From Sunxiuqinia indica (GTDB lineage Bacteria; Bacteroidota; Bacteroidia; Bacteroidales; Prolixibacteraceae), in the NCBI RefSeq assembly GCF_009847015.1, contig NZ_WVEM01000011.1, positions 62,001-126,000 of the forward strand: a stretch of DNA of 64,000 nucleotides. The letters run 5' to 3'. Shown here one piece after another: positions 27,529 through 36,291 of the stretch (positions are counted from its first letter, which is position 1; each line of letters starts with the position of its first letter). The notes beneath the pieces were generated by a model, which saw nothing but the letters and a program-made list of their open reading frames with translations, was not told the DNA's origin and made no database searches. Position numbers and translations under genes: made by a program.

Positions 27529-28464
27529 ATGAAGAAGATTTTTATTTATATCATTTTATTGTTGATTGTATCTTTTTTTCAGACGAAAGAAGGACGTGCA
27601 CAGCAAGATCCGATGTATACGCAATACATGAATAATATTCTTTCGATAAATCCGGCCTATGCCGGTTCCCGCGATGTGCTGAGCATGATGGTTATGTCGC
27701 GCAATCAGTGGGTTGCTTTTGAAGGTGCACCGGTAACCCAAACGTTTGTGATGCATTCTCCAATTACACGATTTCATATGGGCTTCGGCTTTTCGTTATT
27801 GAGAGATCAGTTGGGGCCTATTTCTCAAACCGGCGCCTATTTCGATTATTCATACAGCATTGATTTCGACCGCGGAAGGTATTTGTCGTTTGGCTTGAAA
27901 GGTGGCGTTAATTTTTATGAGGCAGGCCTTTCCGAATTGAAAACGGTTGACAACAATGACCCGATTTTTTCAAGCGATATCAATCAAAATCTTTTACCGA
28001 ATGCAGGGATTGGAATTTACTATAATTCTGATCGTTTTGTTGCAGGTCTGTCAGTTCCAAAGCTTATTCAAAACAAAATAAACAAGTATAATTTTTCTTC
28101 TAAATATTTAAGTAAAGAACAAATTCACTTATTCTTTCTGGCAGGATACGTGTTTGATATCAACAGAATTCTTAAATTTAAGCCTTATTTTTTAACAAAA
28201 TATGTACAAAACTCACCGATCTCTTTTGACGTCACCACACAGTTTTTATTTTACGATAGACTGTGGTTGGGGGCAATGTACCGGGTAGGAGATGCTTTTG
28301 GGGGAATGTTGCAGCTACAGATAACAAATCAGTTGAAAGTTGGATATTCTTATGATGTAACAACAACTGATATAGGTGTTTACAATAATGGTACGCATGA
28401 GGTATTAGTAAGTTATGACTTTAACTTTGGACGTGGAAAGGTCAGATCGCCACGTTATTTCTAA
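27529..28464 (+). CDS. PorP/SprF-family T9SS outer-membrane protein
   Basis: A 311-residue outer-membrane beta-barrel of the PorP/SprF family, which in gliding Bacteroidota is needed for surface delivery of a partner adhesin carrying a type-B sorting domain. After a signal peptide ending near GRAQ come the family signature QQDPMYTQYMNNILSINPAY and AGSRD, then NQWVAFEGAP, and alternating beta strands to a C-terminus ending in an aromatic residue. The ATG at 27529 is used; an immediately preceding TTG codon is ignored. The cognate client is most likely the type-B protein encoded upstream. Confidence 0.94.
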   Translation: MKKIFIYIILLLIVSFFQTKEGRAQQDPMYTQYMNNILSINPAYAGSRDVLSMMVMSRNQWVAFEGAPVTQTFVMHSPITRFHMGFGFSLLRDQLGPISQTGAYFDYSYSIDFDRGRYLSFGLKGGVNFYEAGLSELKTVDNNDPIFSSDINQNLLPNAGIGIYYNSDRFVAGLSVPKLIQNKINKYNFSSKYLSKEQIHLFFLAGYVFDINRILKFKPYFLTKYVQNSPISFDVTTQFLFYDRLWLGAMYRVGDAFGGMLQLQITNQLKVGYSYDVTTTDIGVYNNGTHEVLVSYDFNFGRGKVRSPRYF

Positions 28465-28476
28465 TTTTGAGTTTAA

Positions 28477-30492
28477 ATGATGAAGAAACGGTTTAGCCCG
28501 AACATATTGGTTTTCTTCCTGTTTTTTTTCTTATGCTATTCGCAGGCAGGCGCTCAAAAAGTGACCATTCGTCTGGCTGATAAAGCCTTTGATGAATTCG
28601 CATTTATTGAAGCCATTGAGCTATATGAGTATGCCTATGAGAAAGATCCGGAAAATGACTATGTTGTTCAAAAGCTTGCCGATGCCAACCGCCAGGTAGG
28701 AAACACCGAAGAGGTAGAAAAATGGCTTAAACTTCTGATTGATCGTCGGGCTGAAGAACCGGAAGACTTATTTGCGTATTCGCAGGCGTTGAAAAGTAAC
28801 GGTAAATATTTGCAGGCCGAGCAATGGCTGAAAGAATACTCTGAACTGCGTCCGGAAGATGGGCGGGTAAACATTCAAACCTCACTGCTCGAATACATTC
28901 AGTTTTTACACCGCGATTCCAGCAAATACGAAATACGTCCAATCTCCCTCAACTCCGAAGGATCGGAAATGGGAGTTGCCTTTTATTACGAACGGGTTGT
29001 GTTTTCATCAACTAAATCACGAAATGGCATTGTCGAACGCAAATACAAGTGGAATGATTTACCCTACCTGAATTTGTATATCGGCGACCGGGCTCCCAAT
29101 GGCGATATCCTGAATGTTGAGGATTTTGCTCCCAAGCTGCGAACAACCTATCATGACGGGCCTGTTTCCTTCGACACGAAAAGTAACCGGGTTTACATTA
29201 CCCAAAATAATGTGGGTAAACGCGGGGTTTCGAAGAGCGAAGAAGGTGAAGTGAACCTGAAGATTTCATTTGGCGGGAAAGAAACAGGCAAGTGGGAATC
29301 CCGGGGTGAGTTTTCATTTAACAGCGATGATTATTCTACCGGACATCCGTCGATTGACACAACAGGCAAAGTGCTTTATTTTGCATCAAATATGCCGGGT
29401 GGATATGGAGGGTCGGATATTTACTTTTCGGTATTCAATCGTGGTTTTTGGAGCGAGCCGTTCAATTTGGGACCAAAAGTAAACACTTCGGGCAACGAGT
29501 TTTTTCCTTTTATCAGCAATGACGGTGTGCTTTATTTCTCGTCCAATGGCCATGGTGGACTGGGTGCCTTGGACGTCTATTTTTCGGTACCCGAAAGCGG
29601 CGTGTTTAGCACGGTCGAAAATATGGGGTATCCGGTAAATAGTCCGAAAGACGACTTTAGTTTCGCACTCGACAGTACGGGAACTGCCGGTTATTTCGCG
29701 TCGAATAGAAAGGGAGGCCGCGGAAGTGATGATATTTATTACGTGAAGTTGACTTACATTCCGGTAATTATTCGTGGCGTAGCTAAAGATCGCGAAACCG
29801 GCGATATTCTTCCTGATACTAAAATTAGTATTGTGAATGAATTTGCTGACACCATTTATACAAGCCTTACACAGGTTGATGGCCGATTTGAGTTTGAAGT
29901 AAATAAAGGCAAAGACTACATTATCAATGGGCAGAAAGAATTTTATTTTCCGAACAATGAGGTAGTTGAAACCCGAAAATTACGGCAGAATGATGAGGCC
30001 TTTGTTGAGCTCTTTCTGGACATGAAACCTTTTGACAATGATGGAGCTCCCGAACCATTGATGATGGAAAGTGAAGGAGGTGAAGCGCTCCAGGTGATTG
30101 ATTTGGAATACATCAGTTTTGCACTCGGAACCTGGGGAATTGATCCGGCTGCTGAAAGAACAATCGATAAATTGATTGAGTATCTGCTAAAATACCCGGA
30201 GACCGAAGTCAGGATTGAGTCTCATACTGACTCGCAGGGTGACGATCAGGAGAACCTGTTGCTTTCAAAACGAAGAGCGAAAGCGGCTTTCGATTATATT
30301 GTATCTAAAGGAATTGACCCCTCGCGCATTGGGTACAAGGGATATGGCGAAACCCGACTGCTAAATCGGTGCGACGATGGAGTCGACTGCTCAGAAGCGG
30401 AGCATGCCATCAATCGCCGGACAATTGTTAAGGTGGTTAAAAAAGGTGAGTACCGTGGTAAACGATCTAAACGAGACATTTTCTACTTCTAG
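28477..30492 (+). CDS. TPR/PD40/OmpA-domain envelope protein (PorE-like)
   Basis: A 671-residue periplasmic or outer-membrane protein. Order: signal peptide (to about residue 27, AGAQ); TPR-like helices (about 28-135); WD40-like PD40 propeller blades (about 195-420), with STGHPSIDTTGKVLYFASN, ISNDGVLYFSSNG and GTAGYFASNRKGG; a carboxypeptidase-regulatory-like domain (about 431-500); and an OmpA peptidoglycan-binding domain (about 555-662; TDSQGDDQENLLLSKRRA). The same architecture occurs in T9SS-associated PorE and in OmpA genes that pair with sprF. It begins 12 bp after the PorP stop, so the two form an operon and probably tie the adhesin export site to the cell wall. Confidence 0.9.
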   Translation: MMKKRFSPNILVFFLFFFLCYSQAGAQKVTIRLADKAFDEFAFIEAIELYEYAYEKDPENDYVVQKLADANRQVGNTEEVEKWLKLLIDRRAEEPEDLFAYSQALKSNGKYLQAEQWLKEYSELRPEDGRVNIQTSLLEYIQFLHRDSSKYEIRPISLNSEGSEMGVAFYYERVVFSSTKSRNGIVERKYKWNDLPYLNLYIGDRAPNGDILNVEDFAPKLRTTYHDGPVSFDTKSNRVYITQNNVGKRGVSKSEEGEVNLKISFGGKETGKWESRGEFSFNSDDYSTGHPSIDTTGKVLYFASNMPGGYGGSDIYFSVFNRGFWSEPFNLGPKVNTSGNEFFPFISNDGVLYFSSNGHGGLGALDVYFSVPESGVFSTVENMGYPVNSPKDDFSFALDSTGTAGYFASNRKGGRGSDDIYYVKLTYIPVIIRGVAKDRETGDILPDTKISIVNEFADTIYTSLTQVDGRFEFEVNKGKDYIINGQKEFYFPNNEVVETRKLRQNDEAFVELFLDMKPFDNDGAPEPLMMESEGGEALQVIDLEYISFALGTWGIDPAAERTIDKLIEYLLKYPETEVRIESHTDSQGDDQENLLLSKRRAKAAFDYIVSKGIDPSRIGYKGYGETRLLNRCDDGVDCSEAEHAINRRTIVKVVKKGEYRGKRSKRDIFYF

Positions 30493-30546
30493 GATTGATG
30501 ACGAATTGGGGAAAGTCAAAATTGTTTAAATGGGGCTCTGCCTACT

Positions 30547-30573
30547 TGCCTGTTCAATTCTCTAAGACAGGCA
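30547..30573. terminator. Hairpin after the adhesin locus
   Basis: Perfect 7-bp stem TGCCTGT / ACAGGCA with a 13-nt loop, 55 bp after the OmpA-gene stop. No T-run follows, so terminator function is uncertain. Confidence 0.3.
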
Positions 30574-30650
30574 GATGTTGTCATTGATTGTCATGGCAAC
30601 TTAATAGCCTTTGGTTGACTGACGGCTAGTCATTGTTGTTTAATAGCAGT

Positions 30651-31184
30651 CTATTCCAAGTCAAAAATACCTTCGGGACATTGAATTGTTATGGTTCGTT
30701 TCGTTTCATTTAAATCAAGTAGCAGTTCTTCATTAAAAGGAACCAATACTTCTTTGTTTTGGTATTGAACTTGAAACAGGAGATTTCCACCATAGTCTTC
30801 TACTCGTTCAATAAGCCCAATCTGGCCAATTTCAGGATCCTGGAGTTGAAAACCAATCAAATGATGCACCGTCAATTCTTCTTCGGGAACAATCACATCA
30901 TCATTTTTTAGATAGACGGAGTGCCCGGAGAGCTTTCTGGCTTGTTCTTCGTCTTCAACCCAATCGAGATGTATAAGAGCTGATTCGGCTGTTTTAAACC
31001 GGATGCCTTCTTCTGAAAAAAAATAGGGGACGAGTAAACCGTCAATTTCAACAAATAGTACCGGTTCCTCCTCTAGGCTGATATCATATTGAGGTTCAAA
31101 AATCATGCTCAAAGCGCCTTTTATTCCGTGTGGCTTCTGAAAATAGCCCACTTTCTGGCAGGTGTTTTTTTCAATCGTTTCCAT
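30651..31184 (-). CDS. rimM: 16S rRNA processing protein RimM
   Basis: A 177-residue 30S maturation factor that helps assemble the head of the small subunit. The N-terminal RimM domain starts with VGYFQKPHGIKGALSMIFE, and the C-terminal PRC-barrel domain has the pattern VHHLIGFQLQ and LVPFNEELLLDLNETKRTI. The length is normal. The rpsP partner often found beside rimM is absent. Its -7 box ends just before the ATG, implying a leaderless message. Confidence 0.93.
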   Translation of the reverse strand: METIEKNTCQKVGYFQKPHGIKGALSMIFEPQYDISLEEEPVLFVEIDGLLVPYFFSEEGIRFKTAESALIHLDWVEDEEQARKLSGHSVYLKNDDVIVPEEELTVHHLIGFQLQDPEIGQIGLIERVEDYGGNLLFQVQYQNKEVLVPFNEELLLDLNETKRTITIQCPEGIFDLE

Positions 31185-31188
31185 GCCT

Positions 31189-31196
31189 CAAAAATA
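31189..31196 (-). promoter_or_regulatory. -7 box for rimM
   Basis: TATTTTTG on the minus strand, exact TAnnTTTG, ends 4 bp before the rimM ATG. TTG lies 21 bp upstream as -33 element. Geometry implies a leaderless mRNA. Confidence 0.55.
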
Positions 31197-31373
31197 GGAA
31201 AAGAGTTGGTCTCCATGCAATTTTGGCTTGAAATAAAAATACGCCCACTCTGTCTCCAAGCGATTCTGAGCTGCTTCGCAGGTTTCTTGCCAATGGGATA
31301 TTGGGTTCAAGTATATGAATCGGCCTGATTTCTGTCATCTGAGTTTGACAAATAATTAAACGAATTGCGATGC

Positions 31374-31403
31374 TTGCGAAAGCAAACGGTTTCCCTATTT
31401 TTG
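31374..31403 (+). promoter_or_regulatory. Promoter of the DUF58 gene
   Basis: TTG (31374-31376), a 19-bp gap, then TATTTTTG (31396-31403): the full Bacteroidota promoter pattern. The box ends 6 bp before the ATG, so the mRNA should be leaderless. Confidence 0.65.
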
Positions 31404-31409
31404 TAGGTA

Positions 31410-32339
31410 ATGAACAATCTTTTTGACATCCAGCAGTTTCAGCAGTTTGATAATATGGAATTGATTGCCCGGGAGGTAGTTGAGGGATTCATTACAGGCC
31501 TTCACCGAAGCCCTTTTCATGGCTTTTCAGTCGAGTTTGCTGAGCACCGGCAGTATAATCAAGGTGAATCAACCAAGCACATTGATTGGAAATTGTTTGC
31601 CCGGTCCGATCGTTTGTATGTCAAACAGTACGAAGAGGAAACCAACCTGCGGTGTCAGGTCGTCATCGACACGTCATCGTCCATGCTATTTCCTTTTGAA
31701 AAAGGGAAGAACAAGCTGTTTAACAAGCTGGCTTTTTCGGCTTATAGCGCGGCAGCATTAATGTATCTGATTCGTAAACAGCGCGACTCTATTGGTCTGA
31801 CTTTGTTTTCCGATCATATTGAATTTCATTCTGAGAATCGCCTTTCATCAGTTCATGCCGAATTGTTGTACGGTAAATTGGCAGGTTTGCTAACGAGCGG
31901 GAAAGACGATCTGCAAAAAACGACCAATACCGTCGATGCTTTACATCAAATTGCTGAGCAGGTTCACAAGCGTTCGTTGATCATTATTTTCAGCGATATG
32001 ATGGGAGATGGCAAAGAAGATGAACTATTCTCGGCCTTGCAACATTTGCGTTACAACAAGCATGAAGTCATCCTTTTTCATGTGACCGACCGCAAGCAGG
32101 AGCGGCAGTTTGATTTTCAGAATCGCCCCTATCGGTTTATTGATTTGGAAACTGGTCAGCAATTGAAATTCTCGCCTCACGAGCTAAAAGAAAACTACAA
32201 AAAGGCTGTTGATCAGTATTTTGAAGACCTGAAGGTAAAGTGTGGACAGTATCATATTGATTTAGTTGAAGCCGATATCAATGAAGATTTTAAACAGGTA
32301 CTGCATAGTTTCCTGCGTAAACGAAAAAAATTATTCTAA
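31410..32339 (+). CDS. DUF58 protein with a von Willebrand A-like fold
   Basis: A 309-residue cytoplasmic protein of the DUF58 family, usually linked to MoxR AAA+ ATPases and vWA proteins in envelope or stress functions. Visible are FAEHRQYNQGESTKHIDWKL, the DUF58 core, and the metal-site motif VVIDTSSSML (DxSxS, MIDAS-like), with a later FSDMMGDG. No membrane segment is present. Unusually, no moxR gene or Batl-type vWA gene sits beside it here. The 3' end overlaps the convergent endonuclease-family gene by 4 bp. Confidence 0.88.
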   Translation: MNNLFDIQQFQQFDNMELIAREVVEGFITGLHRSPFHGFSVEFAEHRQYNQGESTKHIDWKLFARSDRLYVKQYEEETNLRCQVVIDTSSSMLFPFEKGKNKLFNKLAFSAYSAAALMYLIRKQRDSIGLTLFSDHIEFHSENRLSSVHAELLYGKLAGLLTSGKDDLQKTTNTVDALHQIAEQVHKRSLIIIFSDMMGDGKEDELFSALQHLRYNKHEVILFHVTDRKQERQFDFQNRPYRFIDLETGQQLKFSPHELKENYKKAVDQYFEDLKVKCGQYHIDLVEADINEDFKQVLHSFLRKRKKLF

Positions 32340-33400
32340 TCGGTAATTTTGATTTGGCAACTGATCGGGTAGTGATCTGAGTAATCGACTTTATCAACCT
32401 GAAAATTGTAGCTTTCGAATGTTGGACTGTGCATAATGTAGTCGATTCGAAAGGAAGGTAATTTCCCCAGATATGTATTGCCAATTCCACTTCCGGAGTG
32501 CACAAAAGCATCTTCTAAACCCTCAATAACTGTGCTATAGGTATACGAAACCGGAGTGTCGTTAAAGTCGCCACACAAAAGAACTTCGTATGGAGAATCT
32601 TTAACTAGCTGATGCAGCTTTTCGGCTTGTTTAGTACGCTTAATAAAAGCTTGCTTAAGCTTTGATCCGGTGAACCTTACTTTACGGAGGCTTTCTTCCT
32701 GCTTGTTAAATGAGATGGAGTCGAGTGAATTGATTTCAGCATCGGAAAACCGATAACTTTCTAAATGGCAGTTAAAAAGCCGGATGGTATCTTCGTTAAT
32801 TTTAAGATCGGAATAAATGATCATATTTGAAGAGTTTTCAAAATGGACTTCTTCTTTATGAATAATTGGGAACCTGGAGTAAGTTACTTGTCCACCCTTT
32901 TTACTAGCATGAGCATAGTTTAAAAAAGGGATTTTACTTTTTCTTGAGGATTTTGATGAAAAGCTTTTTTGTCCGCGTAAATTAACTTCTTGCAGGCATA
33001 CAATATCGGCTTCTTTTTCCTTAAAAAAGTCCAGTACTTTTAGCGCCGTCTCTTGTCTGCTTCCATTGTTGTTCCCATAGAAATTTTTCACATTGTAACT
33101 TGAAATAATAAGCCCTTCTGCTATCGATTCCTGGCTTCCTGAAAATTGAAAATAATGAGTCAGATGACTGTAGCCAATGGCAATAACGATTAAAGAAAGA
33201 AGTGCGTATCGGGTTTTGGAAAACAACCATAAGAAAACAAAGAGAATGTTGGTGAGCAAAAGATAGGGGTAAGCTAATCCGAAGAGGGCAGGAACCCAAA
33301 ATGTAGCCGGACTAATTTTGCTCGACAGGTAACTAATTAGAAGCCCGAAAATGGCTAATAGATTCAGGAAAAGAACAATATTTCGGAAAATTTTTTTCAC
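32336..33400 (-). CDS. Membrane-anchored endonuclease/exonuclease/phosphatase-family protein
   Basis: A 354-residue protein. Three hydrophobic helices (about 7-25, 38-62, 66-84) anchor a C-terminal EEP-fold domain (about 98-352). Active-site motifs are intact: YNVKNFYG, CLQEVNL with the catalytic Glu, FNCHLES, LCGDFNDTP, and DYSDHYPISC with the terminal Asp-His pair. Members cleave nucleic acids or remove phosphate from lipids and sugars; the membrane anchor makes an outward-facing nuclease or lipid phosphatase possible. The stop overlaps that of DUF58. Confidence 0.85.
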   Translation of the reverse strand: MKKIFRNIVLFLNLLAIFGLLISYLSSKISPATFWVPALFGLAYPYLLLTNILFVFLWLFSKTRYALLSLIVIAIGYSHLTHYFQFSGSQESIAEGLIISSYNVKNFYGNNNGSRQETALKVLDFFKEKEADIVCLQEVNLRGQKSFSSKSSRKSKIPFLNYAHASKKGGQVTYSRFPIIHKEEVHFENSSNMIIYSDLKINEDTIRLFNCHLESYRFSDAEINSLDSISFNKQEESLRKVRFTGSKLKQAFIKRTKQAEKLHQLVKDSPYEVLLCGDFNDTPVSYTYSTVIEGLEDAFVHSGSGIGNTYLGKLPSFRIDYIMHSPTFESYNFQVDKVDYSDHYPISCQIKITD

Positions 33401-33430
33401 AATTAAATATCAATTTTGTAACAGCTCAGA

Positions 33431-33438
33431 CAAATATA
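33431..33438 (-). promoter_or_regulatory. -7 box for the EEP-family gene
   Basis: TATATTTG on the minus strand fits TAnnTTTG and ends 30 bp before the start codon at 33400. Confidence 0.4.
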
Positions 33439-33481
33439 TATAAAACCAAAGCTTGAAGCGGTTCATCCGACTATGATTTAT

Positions 33482-34345
33482 CTACAGAATACTGTTTTTT
33501 AAGATAATACTTCTGATGCTTTCCGGGGATAGACTTGTTGCTCCCAGTCCCGCATCTTCTGCCTGGCTCAGGTAAGGCAGTGAATTCAGTTGAATTCCAA
33601 TTCGTTTTGCCGCATAAGATTCTGCAGCGACAATATCCGATGACACAACCAGCGTTTTGTATTCGTTAACCGCATCTTTACCCGGAACCCGCGTGATGTC
33701 CATGATATTTAAAACGGGAGTTTTAAACTTGACAAAATCTATCAGGGATTGTGGATCAGTTGTTTGATTCCAGAGTAATCCTGCCAGGTTTTGAAAAGCT
33801 CCGAAATAGTTTCCATCGGAATCTTGTTGCACCGAAGGTACATTGATGATCAGATCAACTTCCTCAATAACCTCATGGATTTTGGCAGAGGTCATGGTTT
33901 CGCCCTGCGGAAGTGGAACCTCTGGATAAAGAAATTCCTGATCTCCCGGGAGAATCTTTGCTCCGGCATCTTTAACTGCCCGCTCAATGCCGCTGTTTTT
34001 GTAGCATTTGGTCCATTCGTCTTCAGTATGATCGACTAAGTACACGGCGCGGGAACCTAGTTTGTAGCAAGCTTCAACCAGATGAGCTAAAAGCTCCGGG
34101 TTTGTATTTCTGCCACTTTCCGGCCCTCGATTCCAGCGCAATGTGGGTTTCACCAATACCTTCGCTCCCTTCGGAATAAATTGCTCCAGTCCGCCAAGAG
34201 CTTCCAGCCCAAGATCAAGCATGTTAGCCGGACTTCCCCCTCGGATAACGGACAGTTTCGCTTTACTGATCGACTTGGTGTTGGATGCAAAGAGTAGTCC
34301 TCCGGTTGCCAGCAAGCTATTTTGTATGAATTGTCGTCGTTTCAT
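33482..34345 (-). CDS. DUF362 protein with twin-arginine signal
   Basis: A 287-residue DUF362 family protein. The N-terminus MKRRQFIQNSLLATGGLLFA carries a twin-arginine-type export motif (RRQFIQ). The body shows KVLVKPTLRW, LIINVPSVQQDSDG and DAVNEYKTLVVSSD, typical of DUF362, whose exact function is not established. No iron-sulfur cysteine pattern, found in some relatives, is present. It lies 12 bp after prmC on the same strand, so the two are co-transcribed. Confidence 0.87.
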   Translation of the reverse strand: MKRRQFIQNSLLATGGLLFASNTKSISKAKLSVIRGGSPANMLDLGLEALGGLEQFIPKGAKVLVKPTLRWNRGPESGRNTNPELLAHLVEACYKLGSRAVYLVDHTEDEWTKCYKNSGIERAVKDAGAKILPGDQEFLYPEVPLPQGETMTSAKIHEVIEEVDLIINVPSVQQDSDGNYFGAFQNLAGLLWNQTTDPQSLIDFVKFKTPVLNIMDITRVPGKDAVNEYKTLVVSSDIVAAESYAAKRIGIQLNSLPYLSQAEDAGLGATSLSPESIRSIILKNSIL

Positions 34346-34357
34346 TTCGAATAGAAT

Positions 34358-35209
34358 TTAGTGCTCACACAATTTAGCAAAAATCATGCGATCTTTTCCG
34401 TTGATATCTTTCTTTAACTGAACGTTTGAAAACCCGTTTTCTTTTAGCAACGATTTAGTTTTTCTACCAAACGCTTCATTGATCTCAAGAAATAGCTTGC
34501 CGTTTGTAGCGAGATGTTTTTTCGCAAAAACAGCGATGGCCTTATAAAACATCAAAGCTTGACCATCGGGTACAAACAGCGCAGTTTCGGGTTCGTATTG
34601 AAGAACATTGTTCTGCATTTGTTGTTTTTCAGATTCAGTCACATAGGGTGGGTTGCTGACCAAAACGTCTATCTTTTCGAATGTTTCAGGCAGTTGCGGG
34701 TCTAGAATGTCGAGGTGAAAAAAGGCAATTTCAGCCTGATGTCGTGCTGCATTTTCTTTGGCTACATGAAGCGCATCGGCCGAAATGTCGCAAGCTAAAA
34801 CATTGGCCTTTGGGTAGTGTCTTTTCAAACTTATCGGGATACATCCACTGCCTGTTCCAATATCCAGAACTCGGAACATTCCGTCTTTCTGGCGACGCAA
34901 AATCCAGCGGACCAATTCCTCTGTTTCGGGGCGCGGGATTAGCACTTTGCGATTGACTTTAAAAGTTAGATCGTAAAAATCGGCTTCTCCTAAAATATAT
35001 TGAATTGGTTCAGATTGTTTCAGGCGGTCAACAATAGTGTGAATTTTCTCGATCTCCTCCGAAGTTAAAGCTTCGTCCTGCTTAGTAACCAAGTCAGTTA
35101 AATTATATCCTTTTAAGTGTTGAAGGATAATTCGAATAAAACCTTCAACTTCTTCCTTCGGATATGTCTCTGCCAATTCTTTTCGGATATATTTGATGCT
35201 TGCCTGCAT
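34358..35209 (-). CDS. prmC: Peptide-chain release factor N5-glutamine methyltransferase
   Basis: A 283-residue SAM-dependent enzyme that methylates the Gln of the GGQ motif of RF1 and RF2. Motif I reads DIGTGSGCIPISL (about 118-130) and the catalytic motif is VSNPPYV (about 186-192). The N-terminal helical domain is present. Its substrate RF1 (prfA) is encoded in the same window at 42.2-43.3 kb. The promoter abuts that of ribD, which runs the other way. Confidence 0.94.
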   Translation of the reverse strand: MQASIKYIRKELAETYPKEEVEGFIRIILQHLKGYNLTDLVTKQDEALTSEEIEKIHTIVDRLKQSEPIQYILGEADFYDLTFKVNRKVLIPRPETEELVRWILRRQKDGMFRVLDIGTGSGCIPISLKRHYPKANVLACDISADALHVAKENAARHQAEIAFFHLDILDPQLPETFEKIDVLVSNPPYVTESEKQQMQNNVLQYEPETALFVPDGQALMFYKAIAVFAKKHLATNGKLFLEINEAFGRKTKSLLKENGFSNVQLKKDINGKDRMIFAKLCEH

Positions 35210-35216
35210 TTATTTG

Positions 35217-35224
35217 TATTTTTG
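35217..35224 (+). promoter_or_regulatory. -7 box for ribD
   Basis: TATTTTTG, exact TAnnTTTG, ends 20 bp before the ribD ATG; TTTG lies 21 bp upstream. It sits one base away from the prmC box on the other strand. Confidence 0.5.
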
Positions 35225-35225
35225 A

Positions 35226-35233
35226 CAAAGTTA
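35226..35233 (-). promoter_or_regulatory. -7 box for prmC
   Basis: TAACTTTG on the minus strand, exact TAnnTTTG, ends 16 bp before the prmC ATG. It is back-to-back with the ribD box. Confidence 0.45.
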
Positions 35234-35244
35234 GTTTTTTCCTG

Positions 35245-36291
35245 ATGAACACTGCCGAAAAATACATGAACCGTTGTTTGGAGTTGGCTCGGTTGGGTGC
35301 CGGAGATGTGGCTCCAAATCCAATGGTGGGCTGCGTAATTGTGCATCGGGGGAAAATAATTGGCGAAGGGTATCATGAAAAATGTGGAGAGTCACATGCT
35401 GAGGTGAATGCCGTTAATAGTGTTAAAAACAAGGAATTACTAAAGTCGTCGACTTTGTATGTCAGCCTTGAACCGTGTGCTCATTTTGGTAGAACTCCTC
35501 CCTGCTCTGATCTGATCATCGAGCACGAAATTCCGGAAGTGGTTGTTGGTTCAATCGATCCGTTTGCAAAAGTTGCCGGTAAAGGAATTGAAAAGATGCA
35601 AAAGGCAGGAATCAATGTAACGGTTGGGGTGCTTGACAAGGAATGCTTGTGGTTAAACCGTCGGTTTTTCACTTTCCATCAGAAAAAGCGGCCTTATCTG
35701 GTGCTGAAGTGGGCTCAAACCCTGGATGGTTTTTTGGATATTGACCGTTCTCAGATTGCTTTTGGACAACCAACGTGGATAAGCAACGAATTATCGCGTA
35801 GGCAAGTGCATAAACAGCGAAGCGAAGAAGCAGCCATTTTAGTAGGTACCAACACAGCATTGAAAGATAACCCGACCCTTACTGTTCGGGAGTGGTCAGG
35901 CAATCAACCGAAACGTTTATTGCTGGATCGCAAAAACCGGCTTTCAGAAAAGCTTTTCCTAAAAGACCAAAAAGTACCAACCATCGTTTTTACGGAGGAA
36001 AATGTAGAGTCGAAGCAGAATCTTCAATTTGTAAAGATTGATTTTCAATCCAATATTCTTCCTCAAATCCTGCATTGGTTGCATGAGAATGAAATTCAGT
36101 CGGTAATTATTGAGGGAGGTCTACACTTACTACAGTCTTTTATTGATCAGAATTTGTGGGATGAGGCGCATGTGTATTATGGAAACACCTTTTTTGTAAA
36201 GGGAGTGCAAGCACCAACTTTGCCAGTTTCGCCGGTTAAAACCGAAAATATGCACGATACCATGTTAAAGTTTTTTGAGAATCCCGGCTAA
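35245..36291 (+). CDS. ribD: Bifunctional riboflavin deaminase/reductase RibD
   Basis: A 348-residue enzyme that performs the second and third steps of riboflavin synthesis (deamination, then side-chain reduction). The N-terminal deaminase has PNPMVGCVI, the zinc ligands HAEVNAV and PCAHFGRTPPC; the C-terminal reductase has LKWAQTLDGF, VGTNTALKDNPTLTVR and IIEGGLHLLQSF. The ATG at 35245 is chosen because the frame open upstream would pass through the promoter. The stop overlaps the convergent DUF6146 gene by 4 bp. No other rib gene is near. Confidence 0.95.
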   Translation: MNTAEKYMNRCLELARLGAGDVAPNPMVGCVIVHRGKIIGEGYHEKCGESHAEVNAVNSVKNKELLKSSTLYVSLEPCAHFGRTPPCSDLIIEHEIPEVVVGSIDPFAKVAGKGIEKMQKAGINVTVGVLDKECLWLNRRFFTFHQKKRPYLVLKWAQTLDGFLDIDRSQIAFGQPTWISNELSRRQVHKQRSEEAAILVGTNTALKDNPTLTVREWSGNQPKRLLLDRKNRLSEKLFLKDQKVPTIVFTEENVESKQNLQFVKIDFQSNILPQILHWLHENEIQSVIIEGGLHLLQSFIDQNLWDEAHVYYGNTFFVKGVQAPTLPVSPVKTENMHDTMLKFFENPG

